Positions 1 through 12,389 of a stretch of DNA of 64,000 nucleotides are shown piece by piece. The notes under the pieces are model-generated. The model worked only from the letters and a program-made list of their open reading frames with translations. It made no database searches and was not told the DNA's origin. The stretch spans positions 19,238,544 to 19,302,543 of the forward strand of contig NC_066516.1 of the NCBI RefSeq assembly GCF_024679095.1. Direction: 5' to 3'. The translations under genes and the position numbers were made by a program. The DNA is from Eriocheir sinensis (taxonomy: Eukaryota > Arthropoda > Malacostraca > Decapoda > Varunidae). Position 1 is the first letter of the stretch, and each line of letters starts with the position of its first letter.

Positions 1-1250
1 AAATTTCAATATATTTTTCATCCTCATCGGCGAGCAATCAGACGCCTGCGTGACTCCCCTTCATTAATTCACCGCCAACCGAGCCGGGACGATACCTGTC
101 TACCCGTCCCTGGGAACCGTCTACCTGGGCCCGCGGTCTTGAGAAGGCGAGCCGTATTTCAGACTGAAGACCACAACAGCCTGACTCGCCGGTGTACGTG
201 AGCTAGTTACTGTGCACCTGGCGGAGTTTACCTGCTTATACCTGGAGAACTGCTCTGCCTGCCTGCTTACCTGCTTGCCTGACTTTCTGCCTAGCTGTCT
301 GGCTCCGTGTGTCTCTTCTTGAGTATCTGCTTGTCCGCCTTCTTACCTGCCTGCCTACCTATTTACCTACCTACCTATTTTCGTTTCTCCCGCCTTCCGT
401 ACTTACCTACTTACCCAACTATCTAACTACCTATCTACTTGGTTATCTTTTTCTACTTACCATTTTACCTACTTATCTGCCTGCTCTCTTACCTGCTTAC
501 TTACCAATCCATCTACCTTCCTACCTTCCTACCTACTTACCTACATCCCTCCAACCCCTCCTCCTTCCCTCCGCGACTGCCTACCTGTCTTATTCCTACC
601 TATCCGACCTATCGACATCTCTCCCTTCCTCCCTCCCTCCCTTCCCCCAACCTCTCTCATCTCTCATTGCTTACCTTCCCTCTCTTCCTCCCTCCCGTTC
701 TACCTTCTTGTCTTTCTCCCTCTCTCTCTCTCCTCCTCCTTCCCTCCCTCCCATCCCCCAACCTCTCTCATTGCTTACCTTCCCTCTCTTCCTCCCTCCC
801 GTTCTACCTTCTTGTCTTCCTCCCTCTCTCTCCTCCTCCTCCTCCTCCTTCCCTATCTCCCTCCCTCCCTACCTACATGACTGCTTGCCTGGGGTGGTTA
901 AGTCTCGCGGAAGGAGCATCATATCTTAGGCTGATGAGCACAACAAGCCAACCCGCCACCGCCGCTGCTCCTCCTCCTCCTCCTTCTTGGTCCCTCCCCT
1001 TCCCCCTCCTCCGTCTTCGCTTCGTTATAATCTGAGTGAGTGATGTGCTGCCTTACGACCCCCGCCTGTTTTCTGGATTAATTTCCGGTCACTGGTCCCT
1101 GATTTCGGCGATCTGTTAAATGCGCCATAATTCGCGTCGTGGTTGTTTTAATATGTGTTTGTTTTGGGAGTGTTATTATTAGTGATTTTGTCTTTGGTCT
1201 TTTTTTGTGTGTGTTTAGCTTGCATTTAATTGTTTGTGTGTCGGTTTGTT
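1..1250. other. Intergenic; pyrimidine-rich degenerate repeat at 300-880
   Basis: From about 300 to 880 the + strand is almost pure C and T, built from degenerate CTAC, CTTAC, CCTCC and TCTC units. Within it, the CATCCCCCAACCTCTCTCAT block recurs near 640-670 and 745-770, so part of the array has duplicated. The open frames across it encode only Leu/Pro/Ser/Tyr low-complexity sequence and are not credible genes. I see no gene in the flanking 1-300 or 880-1250. Confidence 0.6.
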
Positions 1251-1266
1251 TGTGTGTTTGTTTGTT

Positions 1267-1270
<4 letters not shown>

Positions 1271-1356
<86 letters not shown>
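1271..1356. repeat. (TC)n microsatellite
   Basis: A pure TC dinucleotide run of about 86 bp, ending in two CGCT units. It faces a (GA)n run beginning 50 bp downstream. Confidence 0.97.
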
Positions 1357-1359
<3 letters not shown>

Positions 1360-1402
1360 CGCTCGTGATTGATTCATTTTTAACAAGAACTCAGCCAAAG
1401 TG

Positions 1403-1545
<143 letters not shown>

Positions 1546-1792
1546 CCGATGCGCTTCATTAACTTTTCCCTTCCGACGGACGAAGCAGAAAAATGTGTTT
1601 CAATTTTCATGTTTCAGTTCGTAACGGAGCGGCGTGACCCTCGCCTGACGAGCGGCCAAATTAACTCTTTGTCTTTACCAACCGAAAATAATTAGACCGT
1701 TTTGGGGAGTTATTCACGACCTGCGGGATATACTCGCTCTCGCGCTCTCTCGCTCTCTTTCTCTTTCTATCGGTTTCTGGTGGTGATGGTGG

Positions 1793-1797
<5 letters not shown>

Positions 1798-1864
<67 letters not shown>

Positions 1865-2000
1865 AAGAGAAAAAAAAGAGAAAAAGAAGAAAAGAAAAGA
1901 AAAAAAGAAGAAAAGATATGAAAAAGGAAGAAATGAAAAGAAAAGAAATTAAAAGAAAAGAAAAGAAATGAAAAGAAAAGAGAAAAAAAATAAGAAAAGA
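1798..2000. repeat. (GA)n grading into purine-rich AAAGA repeat
   Basis: About 62 bp of GA dinucleotide is followed by about 140 bp that is nearly all A and G, with degenerate AAAAG/AAAGA units. The + strand is a long homopurine tract. From 2000 to 2600 the sequence stays A/G-rich and no gene is seen. Confidence 0.9.
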
Positions 2001-2611
2001 GAAAAATGTGTAGGAAGTTAGAGAATATAGGTATAAAAAGTAAAGGGCTAGGAATAAGCAAGGATAAGAAATGAATAAAGTAAGGAAGAGTGTGAGGTAG
2101 GGCCGAAGATCTGTAATGGAATGAGATAGCTACGGAGAGGACCATCACTGAAAATTGCGCCGCTTATAAAGTATGTAAACTGTCTTTGAGTTGCGGTGTT
2201 GCTAGCTGAATATTAATCGTAAAAAATGGAGGAAGGGAAAAAAATAAATAAGGGGAAGAGGGAAGTTTACAAAGAAGGAGTGCAGGTAAAAAAGCACAAT
2301 CCAGTATATGTTGCAATGTATAATGCAAGTAAGCTGTGTGTAGGGAAGAGTGTGTAGCCCCAAGTCCTCCTTAGTGGCCCTAGTGGAAGATGAAATACAT
2401 TAAGATTTATGAAAGCTTGGTATGTGGTAGCTCTTGACCTCGAGACAGTGGGCCATTATAGCCATTACGGACAATTGTGGCGTAAGGATATTCTTGAGGT
2501 GGACGATCGTTTGTGCGCAAGAGGCAGGCAGGCAGAAGGGTGGGTATGCGGCCCCGTCTGACCTTGAGGCTGGACCATTATCAACCTGTGATGAGTTTAT
2601 GAGACGTCTTA

Positions 2612-2951
2612 AGCCCCAGTCACACATTCACGACAATGACTCCCGGCGCCCTCCCGACATCAGACCGCGCTGCCAGTTTTGGAATGTCGCGCTGCCAGAC
2701 GTACGTAACGACCATCGTAAGTCCATCCCCTTGAGTGCCGATCACAGCCGATGTCGAAACGACGTTGTTACGACGTCGTTGAGATGGACATCCGACGACC
2801 GTAGCTTATTCGCGACGGGTGACAGATATCGGGGAGGGCCCCGATTATTTTGAAAATGTCCAAAACTGTCGGCGTGCGGCCCGACGGTGGGAGGCGTGGT
2901 CTGAGTCGGGAGAGCGCCGGGAGTCATTGTCGTGAATGTGTGTCTCGGGCT
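2612..2951. mobile_element. Short inverted-repeat element, PIF/Harbinger-like MITE
   Basis: The two ends are inverted copies of each other. The left end begins AGCCCCAGTCACACATTC and the right end, reverse-complemented, begins AGCCCGAGACACACATTC. Both continue through a shared ACGACAATGACTCCCGGCGC block, giving arms of about 50 bp. The element is flanked by a 3-bp direct duplication TTA (2609-2611 and 2952-2954). A 3-bp TWA duplication is the known signature of PIF/Harbinger elements. At 340 bp it has no room for a transposase. An open frame spanning it on the + strand is a by-product. Confidence 0.72.
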
Positions 2952-2954
2952 TTA

Positions 2955-3690
2955 GTACCACGTTAAAGGGAGGGAGGTAATTGATGGTGGACTAACAAGG
3001 GGAGACTGAAGAGATGGTCTGTAAAGTGAAATCATCTTAATTACGACAACATAAACACGAATTCTTCCAGTTTAATAACTTATATCGGCAAAGGAGAAGT
3101 GAATACCAAGGAAAATGAAGGATGGAAATGAGTTCTGATCTGCCTGGGCCTTAGTGTCGTCATTTTAGAGGCGTAGAAGCCCTAAAACCAAGTCATGGGG
3201 TGTGTAAGGCGGCCGCGGTAGCCAGAGAGTGAGTAATTTGCTACTTGTCCCCTTAATCTCCCTCCCCTCCCCCCTCGTCCCCGTCCCTCCTTGGGTGGTG
3301 TGTACAGCGTGTTTGTGTCGCGGTTATGTGTTGGTCTGCTTTATAATCTTATCACGTCACAAAGGCGCCGCGAAATGACTCTCGGAACACTGCGTAATAG
3401 TTTTGTTTCTCTCTTTTTCCTTCTTTCTCTTAAATAACATACTTGAAACATGAGCTTATCTAGCACTTATGTGCCTTTTGATGGATAATTTGTGTGAGTG
3501 ATATAAAGTTGTGTGAAAAATAAAATAAATATCCCATAAATATTTGGTACGCCAAGACTTTGGAACCTACATCACTTAGTTGTTTGTAGAATGTTTTGCT
3601 GTGTCTTTGGGAACGCTTGATAAGAGAGATCCGATATTACCACTATCATACACTTCAGGCCGCGCTGAATAAGGGTGGGAGAAGAGGAGA
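2955..3690. other. No gene seen
   Basis: Unremarkable intergenic sequence with no long open frame, repeat or RNA gene that I can identify. Confidence 0.5.
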
Positions 3691-5130
3691 GGAGGGAGAG
3701 AGAGCCCAGTCATGGGGTACTTAGGTGTGAAGTTTAGGGCGTAATCTGTAGGAGGGGAAGGTAGGCGGGGAAGAGAGATGGGGAGGAGGGAGAGAAGATA
3801 ACTCTATAATAGGAGGTGAAGGCTGGGGACGTAATCAGTAACTTCCCTGGGACTGCGGGGAAGAGGGGAAGGGGGAAGGAGGGGAATGCTAAACTGTACA
3901 TATAGAGTGAAGGTTGGTGACACAATTTTTTATTAGTATTGGTGTGATAGGGAATTGGGGGAAGGGGAAGGAGGGTCATACTAAACTGTGCGTAAAGAGT
4001 GAATGTTGGAGACGAAATAATTAACAGTGCTGGTGTGGCGGGAAAGAGGGGAAAGGGAAGAAGGGATATGCTAAACTGTACATAGTGAAAGTTAGGGATA
4101 TATTTTTTATCAATATTAGTGTGGCGGGGAAGAGGGGGAAGGGGGAAGGAGGGGTATGCTAACCTGTACGTAGTGAAGGTTAGTTATCAGTATTGGTGTG
4201 GCGGGCGAAGAGAGGAAGAGAGAGAGGGAGGAAGGAAATAAGATAACTATACATAGGTGAAGGTTGGGGACGTAATTTGCATCAGTATTAGTGTGGCGGG
4301 GAAGAGGGGAAAAGAGGAAGGAGGGTTATACCAAAATGAATATAGGAGGTGAAGATTTGGGACATAACCTGTAGGAGTGATAGTGTGTAGAAGACCGAGG
4401 GGAAGGGAAAAGGAGGGTTATACTAAACTGTATATAAAGAGCGGAAGTTAGGGACATAATCTGTAGCGGTATTGGCGTAGGTAAGAGAGAGAGGATGAGT
4501 GAAGGAGGGGTCTACTAAAGTGTGCATTGAAATTGAAGGCTGTAAGGATGTAATCTTGATCAGTATTAGTGTGGGGGAAGGGTGGAGGAGGGAAGGTCTT
4601 CATCAGTATTAGTGTGGGGGAAGGGTGGAGGAGGGAAGGTCTTCATCAGTATTAGTGTGGGGGAAGGGTGGAGGAGGGAAGGAGGGTTATACTAAACTGC
4701 GCATAAAGAGTTGAGGCTAAGGACATAATCAGTATCTTTATTAGTGTGGCGGGGAAGAGGGGGAAGAGGAAGGAGAGTTATACTAAACTGTACATGGAGA
4801 GTGAAAACTGGGGACTTAATAATTAACAGTGCTGGTGTGGCGGGAAAAAGGGGAAGGGGGAAGGAGGGTTAGAATAAAATGCACATAGAGAGTGAAGTTT
4901 TTTTTACACCTTTTTTTGTTGCCCTTGAGCTGTTTCTTTAGCTGTAAAAAAAAAAAAAAAAAAAAAAAAAAGAGGCTGTAGCAGTGGCGGGGAGAGGGGA
5001 AGTGAGAAGGGGTGAAGAAGGACATACTAAATTAACATGGGAAGTGACGGTCAGGAACGTGAGCTGTAGCAATACTGATGTAGCGCGGAAGAAAGAGAAG
5101 AAGGGAGAAGGAAGACAGGCATGCTAATCT
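3690..5130. repeat. Degenerate tandem satellite, period about 90 bp
   Basis: A landmark of the form ATACTAAACTGTACATA recurs about every 82-95 bp (near 3888, 3978, 4067, 4156, 4238, 4324, 4418, 4513, 4688, 4780, 4869, 5024 and 5118). Each copy is followed by AGTGAAGGTT-GGGA, then AGTATTAGTGTGGCGGG, then a GAAGAGGGGAAGG purine block. This gives about 14 diverged units. Two spacings are longer. The one around 4600 holds three near-identical copies of a roughly 42-bp sub-block (GTATTAGTGTGGGGGAAGGG). The one around 4940 holds an inserted A-rich interspersed repeat. Confidence 0.8.
4905..4976 (-). mobile_element. Short A-rich interspersed repeat, minus copy
   Basis: The reverse complement reads ACAGCTAAAGAAACAGCTCA followed by AGGGCAAC and A-tracts. 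The same CAGCTCAAGGGCA core occurs on the + strand at about 5281-5310 and 41430-41452. This copy interrupts the roughly 90-bp satellite, so it inserted after the array formed. Superfamily unknown. Confidence 0.55.
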
Positions 5131-5262
5131 GTCTCTTACTGATTAGGAATGGATGTTTGTACTCTCGTTGCGTTCATGCAGCTGTAGATCCTCCCAGGCC
5201 TTGCACTAACAATGCTGAGAGTCCAGTGTGTGCTTCTCCCACCTTCACACTCCGTCTCTGCA

Positions 5263-5390
5263 TTTTTTTTTTTTTTTTTTTACAACAAAGGAGACAGCTC
5301 AAGGGCACAAAAAAACGAAACAATAATAAAAAAAAAAGCCCGCTACTCGCTGCTCCTACAAAAAAAAAAAAAATCAAAAGAGGTGGCCGA
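5263..5390 (+). mobile_element. Short A-rich interspersed repeat, plus copy
   Basis: Starts with a T17 tract, then ACAACAAAGGAGACAGCTCA followed by AGGGCAC, A-rich spacers, an AAAGCCCGCTACTCGCTGCT block and a second A-tract. The core is shared with copies at 4905-4976 (minus) and 41416-41495. There is no coding capacity and I see no tRNA A/B boxes. Confidence 0.55.
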
Positions 5391-5665
5391 AAGAGAGGTC
5401 AATTTCGGGAGGAGAGGTGTCCATTCCGCACTTAATTACAGGTGGTTCCGCTACGGTCGAGTGTTGTTCGACTACGTAATAAAGAGTTAATGTAAAACTA
5501 TAATTCGTTTTCATCGTAATCTCCAACAGTACACGGCGATCCATATTAATCCTTCGGTTCTGATTACATTTTTCGACATTGTATTGTTTTGAGGTGGATT
5601 TGTCGGTCGCTGAATAATCTGTTTGGTAGTTAAAGTGTTTTGTTTCGGGAGAACAAATAAAACTG

Positions 5666-5672
<7 letters not shown>

Positions 5673-5709
<37 letters not shown>
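5673..5709. repeat. (GT)n microsatellite
   Basis: Pure GT dinucleotide run of about 37 bp. Confidence 0.95.
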
Positions 5710-5713
<4 letters not shown>

Positions 5714-5825
5714 CGAGCAGGCAGGTTCCATTCATTAACTATTCGGCGTCTATCTCTCACTTTTCTTTCTTCTTCTTTTGGGTTTCTACGTGACGTATAA
5801 AAGTTGTGATTGCTATAGCGTAACA

Positions 5826-6059
<234 letters not shown>

Positions 6060-7700
6060 GGAGCCAAACTTTCATCACGGGTCAAACGTTCAACAACAGC
6101 AAAGCGATTAAATGCAAAGTGTTCGTCGGGAGCGAGCGCGGATGGATATAATAACTCCGCTTTTACAAAACAAGACAACATTTTCTGCCAGCGGGCTCGA
6201 GTCCATTACGCCGAAGGAAAAAGAAAATGCAATTACCTGACTCATGTTATCAGGGATCACTCGAACGCGCAAAGCTGCAGCTCTTCTGAAGTCTGGAAAG
6301 GCCTTGCCCACGCACGCTTTGTACGGCCTCGCGCGCCCGCCTCAGGACTGTGTTGGTGCATCAGGCGTGGAGATCCGCATGCTTTCCGGAGATGACGAAA
6401 ACATGGACACCAAAATAGCCGGGTCCCTTCCTGCTAGTGGCCGATTAGGTGACAAAATGATGATATATTGACTAGAGGTGATGAGACGAACACCAACGCC
6501 AGTTGCAACATAGAGGCAACAAAAAAAGATGTCCGCTCCTCGTTAGGCTGAAACTCATTTATTCGTCTAGCACTTAGCACGAGAAAATAGAGGACGTGGG
6601 GATAATAACATACCCCATGAAACACGTAGAGAAAAGGAATTTGTCAACAGTAGTGATAACAGTTATGAATCATTAGTGACACTCTCTGCTAAGGAAGTGG
6701 AAAGTTGGATGCCTCGCCGCCCAGCCCACCTTGCCTCGCGTGGCACCGAGCATGCTATATATATATAATTACCTCCTGCCCCACGACAGTGTCACGACAA
6801 CGTCACCAAAGCGTCACACTGTTCGCACCATTCTCATGTCCCCAGACACCTACTGCAAATGACCAGAACCGTACACGAGCTCATAAATTATCTTAGCTCC
6901 TCCCAATTAGTAGCAACACCAAACGTGAGCTAATTAGTTACGTAGCTCTTCCCCGTAGGTTATGTAGCCCCTCCTGGCTCCTTTACGAAAACTGACCATA
7001 AAATAGTGAGCCCGAGGTCCGAGAACAGCAGAAGCTTTACCACAAACAAAAGCTCAAGATCACAAAAAGCAGAAAACCAAGACCAAGAAGGCAAGCCACC
7101 TGGAAGACCGAGACTTAGCCAAGAAAGCAAGAAACTAAGAAGAGCAAGAGAGCAAGACTCCGACAAGAAAGAAGTAGCAAGTCACACCAGGAGCAAAGCC
7201 CAAGATGCTGTTCCCCTGATAGTCGTCGGAACACGTGACTTAGCCCAAGGTTAAAGAAGGACTGTGTGTCTCTGTTTATTTGATAAATAGAGCAGTGCAT
7301 CCTCTTTGAAATATCCCAGAACCGATGTGCGTCGGCACTGGTCACCTTGTAACCTCAGGCAGAATAAAAGCAAGAAAGGTTCAGGTTACAGCAGGGCATC
7401 AGTACTGCGTGCGACGCTAGGAGGGTATGGACTCCATGACAGGCAGCTAGAATAAAAGATATAATGATGAAACTTCATATTGATAAATTAATATTTAGTG
7501 GTAGAGAAAGAGAATAAGTCCAACTGATCTTAAAAAATAAATTATCACCAAGTTTACTTTTTTTTAATAGTTTGCTCAGTTTACCTTTGTCTTTGGTTAG
7601 GCGACCATTCCGAGCGCTGATAAATTTATTTTAAATTCTGCTATGGATTTACAAAGCAATGTAAGGATAATACTATCTACTCGTTGATATCTCAGCATAC
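6060..7700. other. No host gene; possible LTR-retroelement remnant at about 7000-7390
   Basis: Most of this stretch shows nothing. At 7006-7254 a + frame encodes a charged segment (GRPRLSQESKKLRRARE, then HTRSKAQ). It runs into a block starting TGTTCCCCTGATAG near 7209, with an AATAAA-type signal near 7361 and an end near 7388 at GGTTACA. This layout would fit the tail of a retroelement polyprotein followed by a roughly 180-bp LTR. No second LTR was found, so the call is weak. Confidence 0.25.
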
Positions 7701-7703
7701 GTA

Positions 7704-7707
<4 letters not shown>

Positions 7708-7785
<78 letters not shown>
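7708..7785. repeat. (TA)n microsatellite, possible LINE 3' tail
   Basis: Pure TA run of about 78 bp that abuts the 3' end (minus strand) of the LINE at 7787-10531. Confidence 0.95.
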
Positions 7786-7786
<1 letters not shown>

Positions 7787-7788
<2 letters not shown>

Positions 7789-10528
7789 ATAATAATTATT
7801 CTTACATCCAAATACATAAAAAGTACATAGGTTATTGCAATGAAATAATTAGTTATTCATCAGTTGTTTCGGTTTCGATTAAGTAAGAACTCTTTCAGAA
7901 TATATTTGAATTTATGCAAGGTGGTGCTTATTATATGTGTGGCAGGGAGTTCCAAAGTGTAGGTCGTGTTGTGCTGTTGGTGATGCTGTTTACAGAGGGG
8001 AGAGGCATTAGATATTCAGGATAGTGACCGTGTAGATGTTTATATATATTCACTGATGTGTCAAAAGTTATTTGTTGTGAAACATTGAACCAATTGAGTT
8101 CCTTAATTATCGGAGTTACATGATCATATTTCTGGGCCTTCCCTTCTACGATTTTGGCAGCGAAGTTCTGTAGTTTCTGTACTTTAGTTAGCAGCGTATT
8201 GTTAGTTGTCCCCCATATAGTATATATTACAATAGTTTAGTATACTTAATACTAGTGACTCTACCATAAGCTGCCTTGTGGGTTTATCAAAACATTGTTT
8301 TATTCTATTTGCATACATAAGTGTTCCTAGGATTTTCTTACTGATTTCGGTTATATGGTGATCAAACACTAAATATTGGTCTATATACAATCCTAAATTC
8401 TTTACATTGTTTGAGGGTTCGATCTTACTATCCTGGAAGAGAATGGTTGTGTTATCAGGTATTCTTGATATTAGTTGTCTGCTTCCTATAAATATACATT
8501 GGGTTTTCTGGGTGTTTAACATTAGACCATTTTTATTAAAGTACACCATGGCTTTGCTTAGGGTGGTTTCAACTTTTTCACTAGTAGATTTATATCTATG
8601 GAGAAACTGTGTGTCGTCTGCATATTGTATCAGTGTGCAGTCGTCGAAGTATTCATGCATATCGTTTACATAGAGTGTAAATAAGCTAGGCCTAAAATGG
8701 AGCCTTGTGGAACGCCATATTGTAGGTTTGCCTTTGTGGAGAGATGGTTTGGCGTACTGTCTGTGTTCTGTTCGATAAGTAGTCTTTGAACCAAAATGTG
8801 TCTACTTTAACATTTGAGAGTTTATGGAGGAGAATCTTATGGCTAACACTATCAAATGCTTTTGATAGGTCGCGATAATTGCTTGGTGTCCATATTGTCG
8901 TATAGTTTATCGGTGACGGCCGTGAGTGCAGTGCTGGTTGAGAGGTGGGGGCGAAAGCCATGTTGAGTGTCGGACAAGTGTTTGTTATTTTCAAGGTATT
9001 TAGTTAATTGGTTTGCAACTATTTTTTTATAACTTTAGAAGATAGGTAATAGGGATATTGGGCGATAATTACCGGCATTACTCACGTCGCCAGCTTTATA
9101 TAACTACAGCGTTTTTCCACTGTGTAGGAAAGATGCCGGTAACAATAGAAGTGTTTATTATTTGAGTCAAGTAATATGCGGTAATGAAGAGAGTCCTGAG
9201 GAAACGAAGAGGAATACCATCGGATCCAAATGATTTTGTTTCGTGCAAGCTCTTTATCGTTAAGATGAGTGTGTCAGTGTCTGTGGGTGTGGGGCGAAAG
9301 AGTGTACCGTTTTCTTCGTGTGTGTGGTCTGCGAGGTGTCTGTCGTGTATGGCATTTTCCACTGGGAGACTGTTTTGTATGTTTAATAGCGTAGATTGTG
9401 TCTTTTCGTATGTGTTTTTTCCCACGTTAGCAAAAAAAGTATTAAAATCTTCACACAAAGTTTCTGAGCTGCCAGGTATTTGATTGTTTGAGCTATTCTT
9501 TTTATTGGGAACTAATTCTTTTACAACTTTCCAGGTGGCAGACGTATTACCTTTGCAATCTTTGAGTTGGGACTGATAGTAATTATTTTTAGACATATTA
9601 ATTAGGGTTTTTACGCGTTTCTTCAGGTATCTGTACCTATCTTGTAGTATTTTATCTTTTCTGTTGTTTTTGAGGTTACGTTGTGTTGTATTTCTGAGAT
9701 TTATACATTCATTAATTTCATTGTTGATCCAGGCCGTTTTATTTCACGTGTTACCATTGGAGCAAGGTTGTCTAAGCATCTGGTGAACACTGAAGTTAGT
9801 ATGCTCACTTGGTCATTAACATTATCCGTGTTTAATATTTGATTCAGTTCGGTGACGTTGTTTAGCAGGCTTTCGCAGAATTTATCTTTGTCATATAACT
9901 TTAAGTCTCTGAATGTTTTTATAACTGGTATTCGTTTTGGATTCTTCATATTGACTGTGGCTGTGATAAGCTCGTGATCAGCGATAGGGTTAGGGATTAC
10001 GTCACTGTGTAATATGAGGTCAGGGTTATTGGTTATTATTACATCCAGTAGTGTAGCAGTGGTGGGGGTTAGTCGTGTGGGTTTTCTTATTAGTTGTGTT
10101 AGTTTATTATTCTTTAGTAAGCGTGAGAGTTTGCTGGTAGGCGAGAGAAGGTCGTCATTTAGATCGCCTAGTACTAAGAATGTTTTTTTATGAAGCATAA
10201 TAGATCGTATAGTTTCAGTTATATGATCATATGAATTAGCGAGCCTTTGGGTGTCTGTAAATACATCCAACTATGACAGATGGTAATTTCCTGCACTGCA
10301 CTCGGACCCATATGTCTTCAGTCCCTGATTGTTTAGTTATTTTAGTGTCTATTATTTCAGAAGTATCACTAACATAGAGACAGACACCTGCACCTCGGCC
10401 GTCGCACCTGAACACTTTATAATTGGGAATGTTGTTGTATGTGTCAGGAGTGTAAGGGAGAGCCATGTTTCGCTGACGCAAAGAATATCTGTATTTCTGT
10501 CACTCATTAACATTTTATTTCATCAAAG

Positions 10529-10531
<3 letters not shown>
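7787..10531 (-). mobile_element. CR1/Jockey-group LINE, 5'-truncated and frameshifted
   Basis: Read on the minus strand this is one non-LTR retrotransposon broken into several frames. Endonuclease pieces come first: TDILCVSETW near 10470-10500, then DGRGAGVCLYVSD and IVGCIYRHPKA in 10236-10481, then FLVLGDLNDDLL and PIADHELI in 9701-10270. Those are the Asn and Asp-His catalytic motifs of apurinic-type endonucleases. Next come a linker and the first reverse-transcriptase motifs (GSDGIPLRFL) in 9096-9596, DLSKAFDSVSHKILL in 8692-8994, and the catalytic YADD with NVKNLGLYID in 8202-8660. A WNSLP ending lies near 7935. At least four frame breaks mean it is dead. It begins abruptly in the endonuclease beside a (GA)n run and ends in (TA)n. 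Confidence 0.9.

Positions 10532-10567
<36 letters not shown>
10531..10567. repeat. (GA)n microsatellite
   Basis: Pure GA run of about 37 bp exactly at the truncated 5' edge of the LINE. Confidence 0.95.
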
Positions 10568-10570
<3 letters not shown>

Positions 10571-11600
10571 ATACAGATAGACAGGCAGGTCGACACATAC
10601 ATACACATACATAAATATGTTGGTAGATAGTTGAAAAAGTTGTAATATATAGAACAGAAGAGACTCGGCATAGTAGGGGTGATGGTAAATCCAACATCAA
10701 AGAGGAATGCAATGGTTCGCTGATGTCCTCAACGCAGCATCGCAAAGCCTCCATGTTAGTGGAAATGATAAATTGTCTCTTTGCACTAGAAACTAATTCT
10801 TTTCCAAGCTGATGTCCATTTATGTTTGCCACTCGGAAGAGCCTTTACTTATGAAGCCTTCCGTCCTGTGAGATAGTCTTGCTCGGGTTATTAATTAACT
10901 AATGTAGACCGTGTCTGGCTTATGCAGATGAGCCTTGATGAGGTGTTATCTTGACGTTCATCCATAAGTCCACATGTCACACGTTATCTAGGTGGAAGAC
11001 ATGGCAGGTGCGAGCGATAAAGGTAGACAAGGGGGAGGGGCTGATGGGATTGAAGAGAGGTTGGAGAGTATAAGGAGGCACTGAGGCAGCGGGGAAAGGT
11101 GACCTGCATTGGCAAGGCTCCGGGATGCTTTCTGTGATGCTCCAAACTGTCTGTCACTCCAATCAGACACTGAGAGGTCCAGTTATAGATTGAACGCCGG
11201 CTGCTGACCTCACCCAAGACAGTGGTGGTGTGCTCGGGGAGGCAGCGACGTCATCCTAACCTCGCGCTCACAAGTCATGAGGCTGGACGGCTACGTGACG
11301 GGAAGCAGCCACGCCTCGCCGCCTTCACTCTCAACCCGTTTCGTGGCATCTTAAGCTTAACAATGTTTCCAAAATGCACGTTTATAAAAATGTTTACGTC
11401 ACGCACACATACAAACACAAGCACACCCACAAACAAACAAACAAAGCATCACAAACATACATAATTCATAAACATGCAATAGTACTCACAAAGGAAAGCA
11501 GACCACTAGGTATTCGAGACAAATAGCCACATGTTGTGAATACCTCAAGATTTGCGCATTCACAGCATGACTAGGAGAAAACCAGCTTAGGGTAGTTGGT
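10568..11600. other. No gene seen
   Basis: Intergenic. Short open frames only, no recognisable motif. A short run of AAACAAACAAACA units lies near 11428-11445. Confidence 0.5.
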
Positions 11601-12021
11601 GGGGAATGACGTTTTGTTTAGACTTCTCTTCCAACAGATAGAGAGTTTAAAGGGGGACTGGAAAACCAAGGAATTACATTCAGACAATTCTTTTAAGTGC
11701 GCGCAGGCGCGCATCCCCCCCCCCCCGCCCACACACACACACACACACGGCCCGGTAGCTCAGTGGATAGAGCGTCTGCCTCACAACCAGAAGGACCTGG
11801 GTTCAATTACCCGGCCGGGTGAAGACAAGTTGGGTTTATCTTCTTTCACGTGTAGCCCCTGTTCACCTAGCAGTGAGTAGGTACGCGACGTCAGACAAGG
11901 AGTTGTGACCTCGTTGTCGCGGTGTGTGTGTCTCAGTCCTACCCTCAGTCCTACCCAAAGATCGGTACTATGAACTCTGTGCTCTTCCGTAGGGGAACGG
12001 CTGGCTGTCTCGAGAGAGAGA
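11601..12021 (+). mobile_element. Composite tRNA-derived SINE (Val-like head)
   Basis: Shares about 350 bp with 60733-61085. Both copies start GGGAATGAC-TTTTGTTTAGAC, then have a CCCCC/ACAC stretch and a tRNA-like unit (11749-11821). That unit opens GGCCCGGTAGCTCAGTGG (A box), has a CTCACAA anticodon loop (CAC, Val-type) and a GGGTTCAATTACC B box. Both then share the GTGTAGCCCCTGTTCACC body and an end in CTGTGCTCTTCCGTAGGG. This copy carries an extra roughly 40 bp with a CAGTCCTACC duplication near 11930-11955. It is not called a tRNA gene because the acceptor region runs straight into the SINE body. Confidence 0.75.

Positions 12022-12082
<61 letters not shown>
12022..12082. repeat. (AC)n microsatellite
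   Basis: About 61 bp of AC adjoining a short GA run at the 3' edge of the SINE. Confidence 0.95.
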
Positions 12083-12084
<2 letters not shown>

Positions 12085-12389
12085 ACAGCTGGGGCATCCT
12101 CATCACACCCATCACCTCAGCACCAGAAAAATAATGCAAAAGAAAAAAAAAAAACTCAACAGGCAGACTCAGTGACCTTATCCACGCACACCGGACCTCG
12201 TAACCTTGCCCCTCCCTCTCTTCAGTGGGTCATTCCCCCTCACTGACGTTCCTGTTCTAGCTAGTGTCTTCAGCGTAAAAGCCTCCTCTTCCTCCCTCTC
12301 CCTAATTCTGCTTCTGACGTTCAGAGCTCACGCCGGTTTTAACCAGGAGATGAACAAGGAGAATTTGTACAATGACTCAACTCGTATTT

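Noticed and set aside
309..1035. Two overlapping + strand open frames of about 200 codons
   Set aside because: They translate a degenerate pyrimidine repeat into Leu/Pro/Ser/Tyr strings in two frames at once.
2434..2853. A 139-codon + strand open frame
   Set aside because: It covers the left part of the 2612-2951 inverted-repeat element and has no motif.
11749..11821. Working tRNA-Val gene
   Set aside because: The cloverleaf-like unit continues into a dispersed SINE body shared with 60733-61085.
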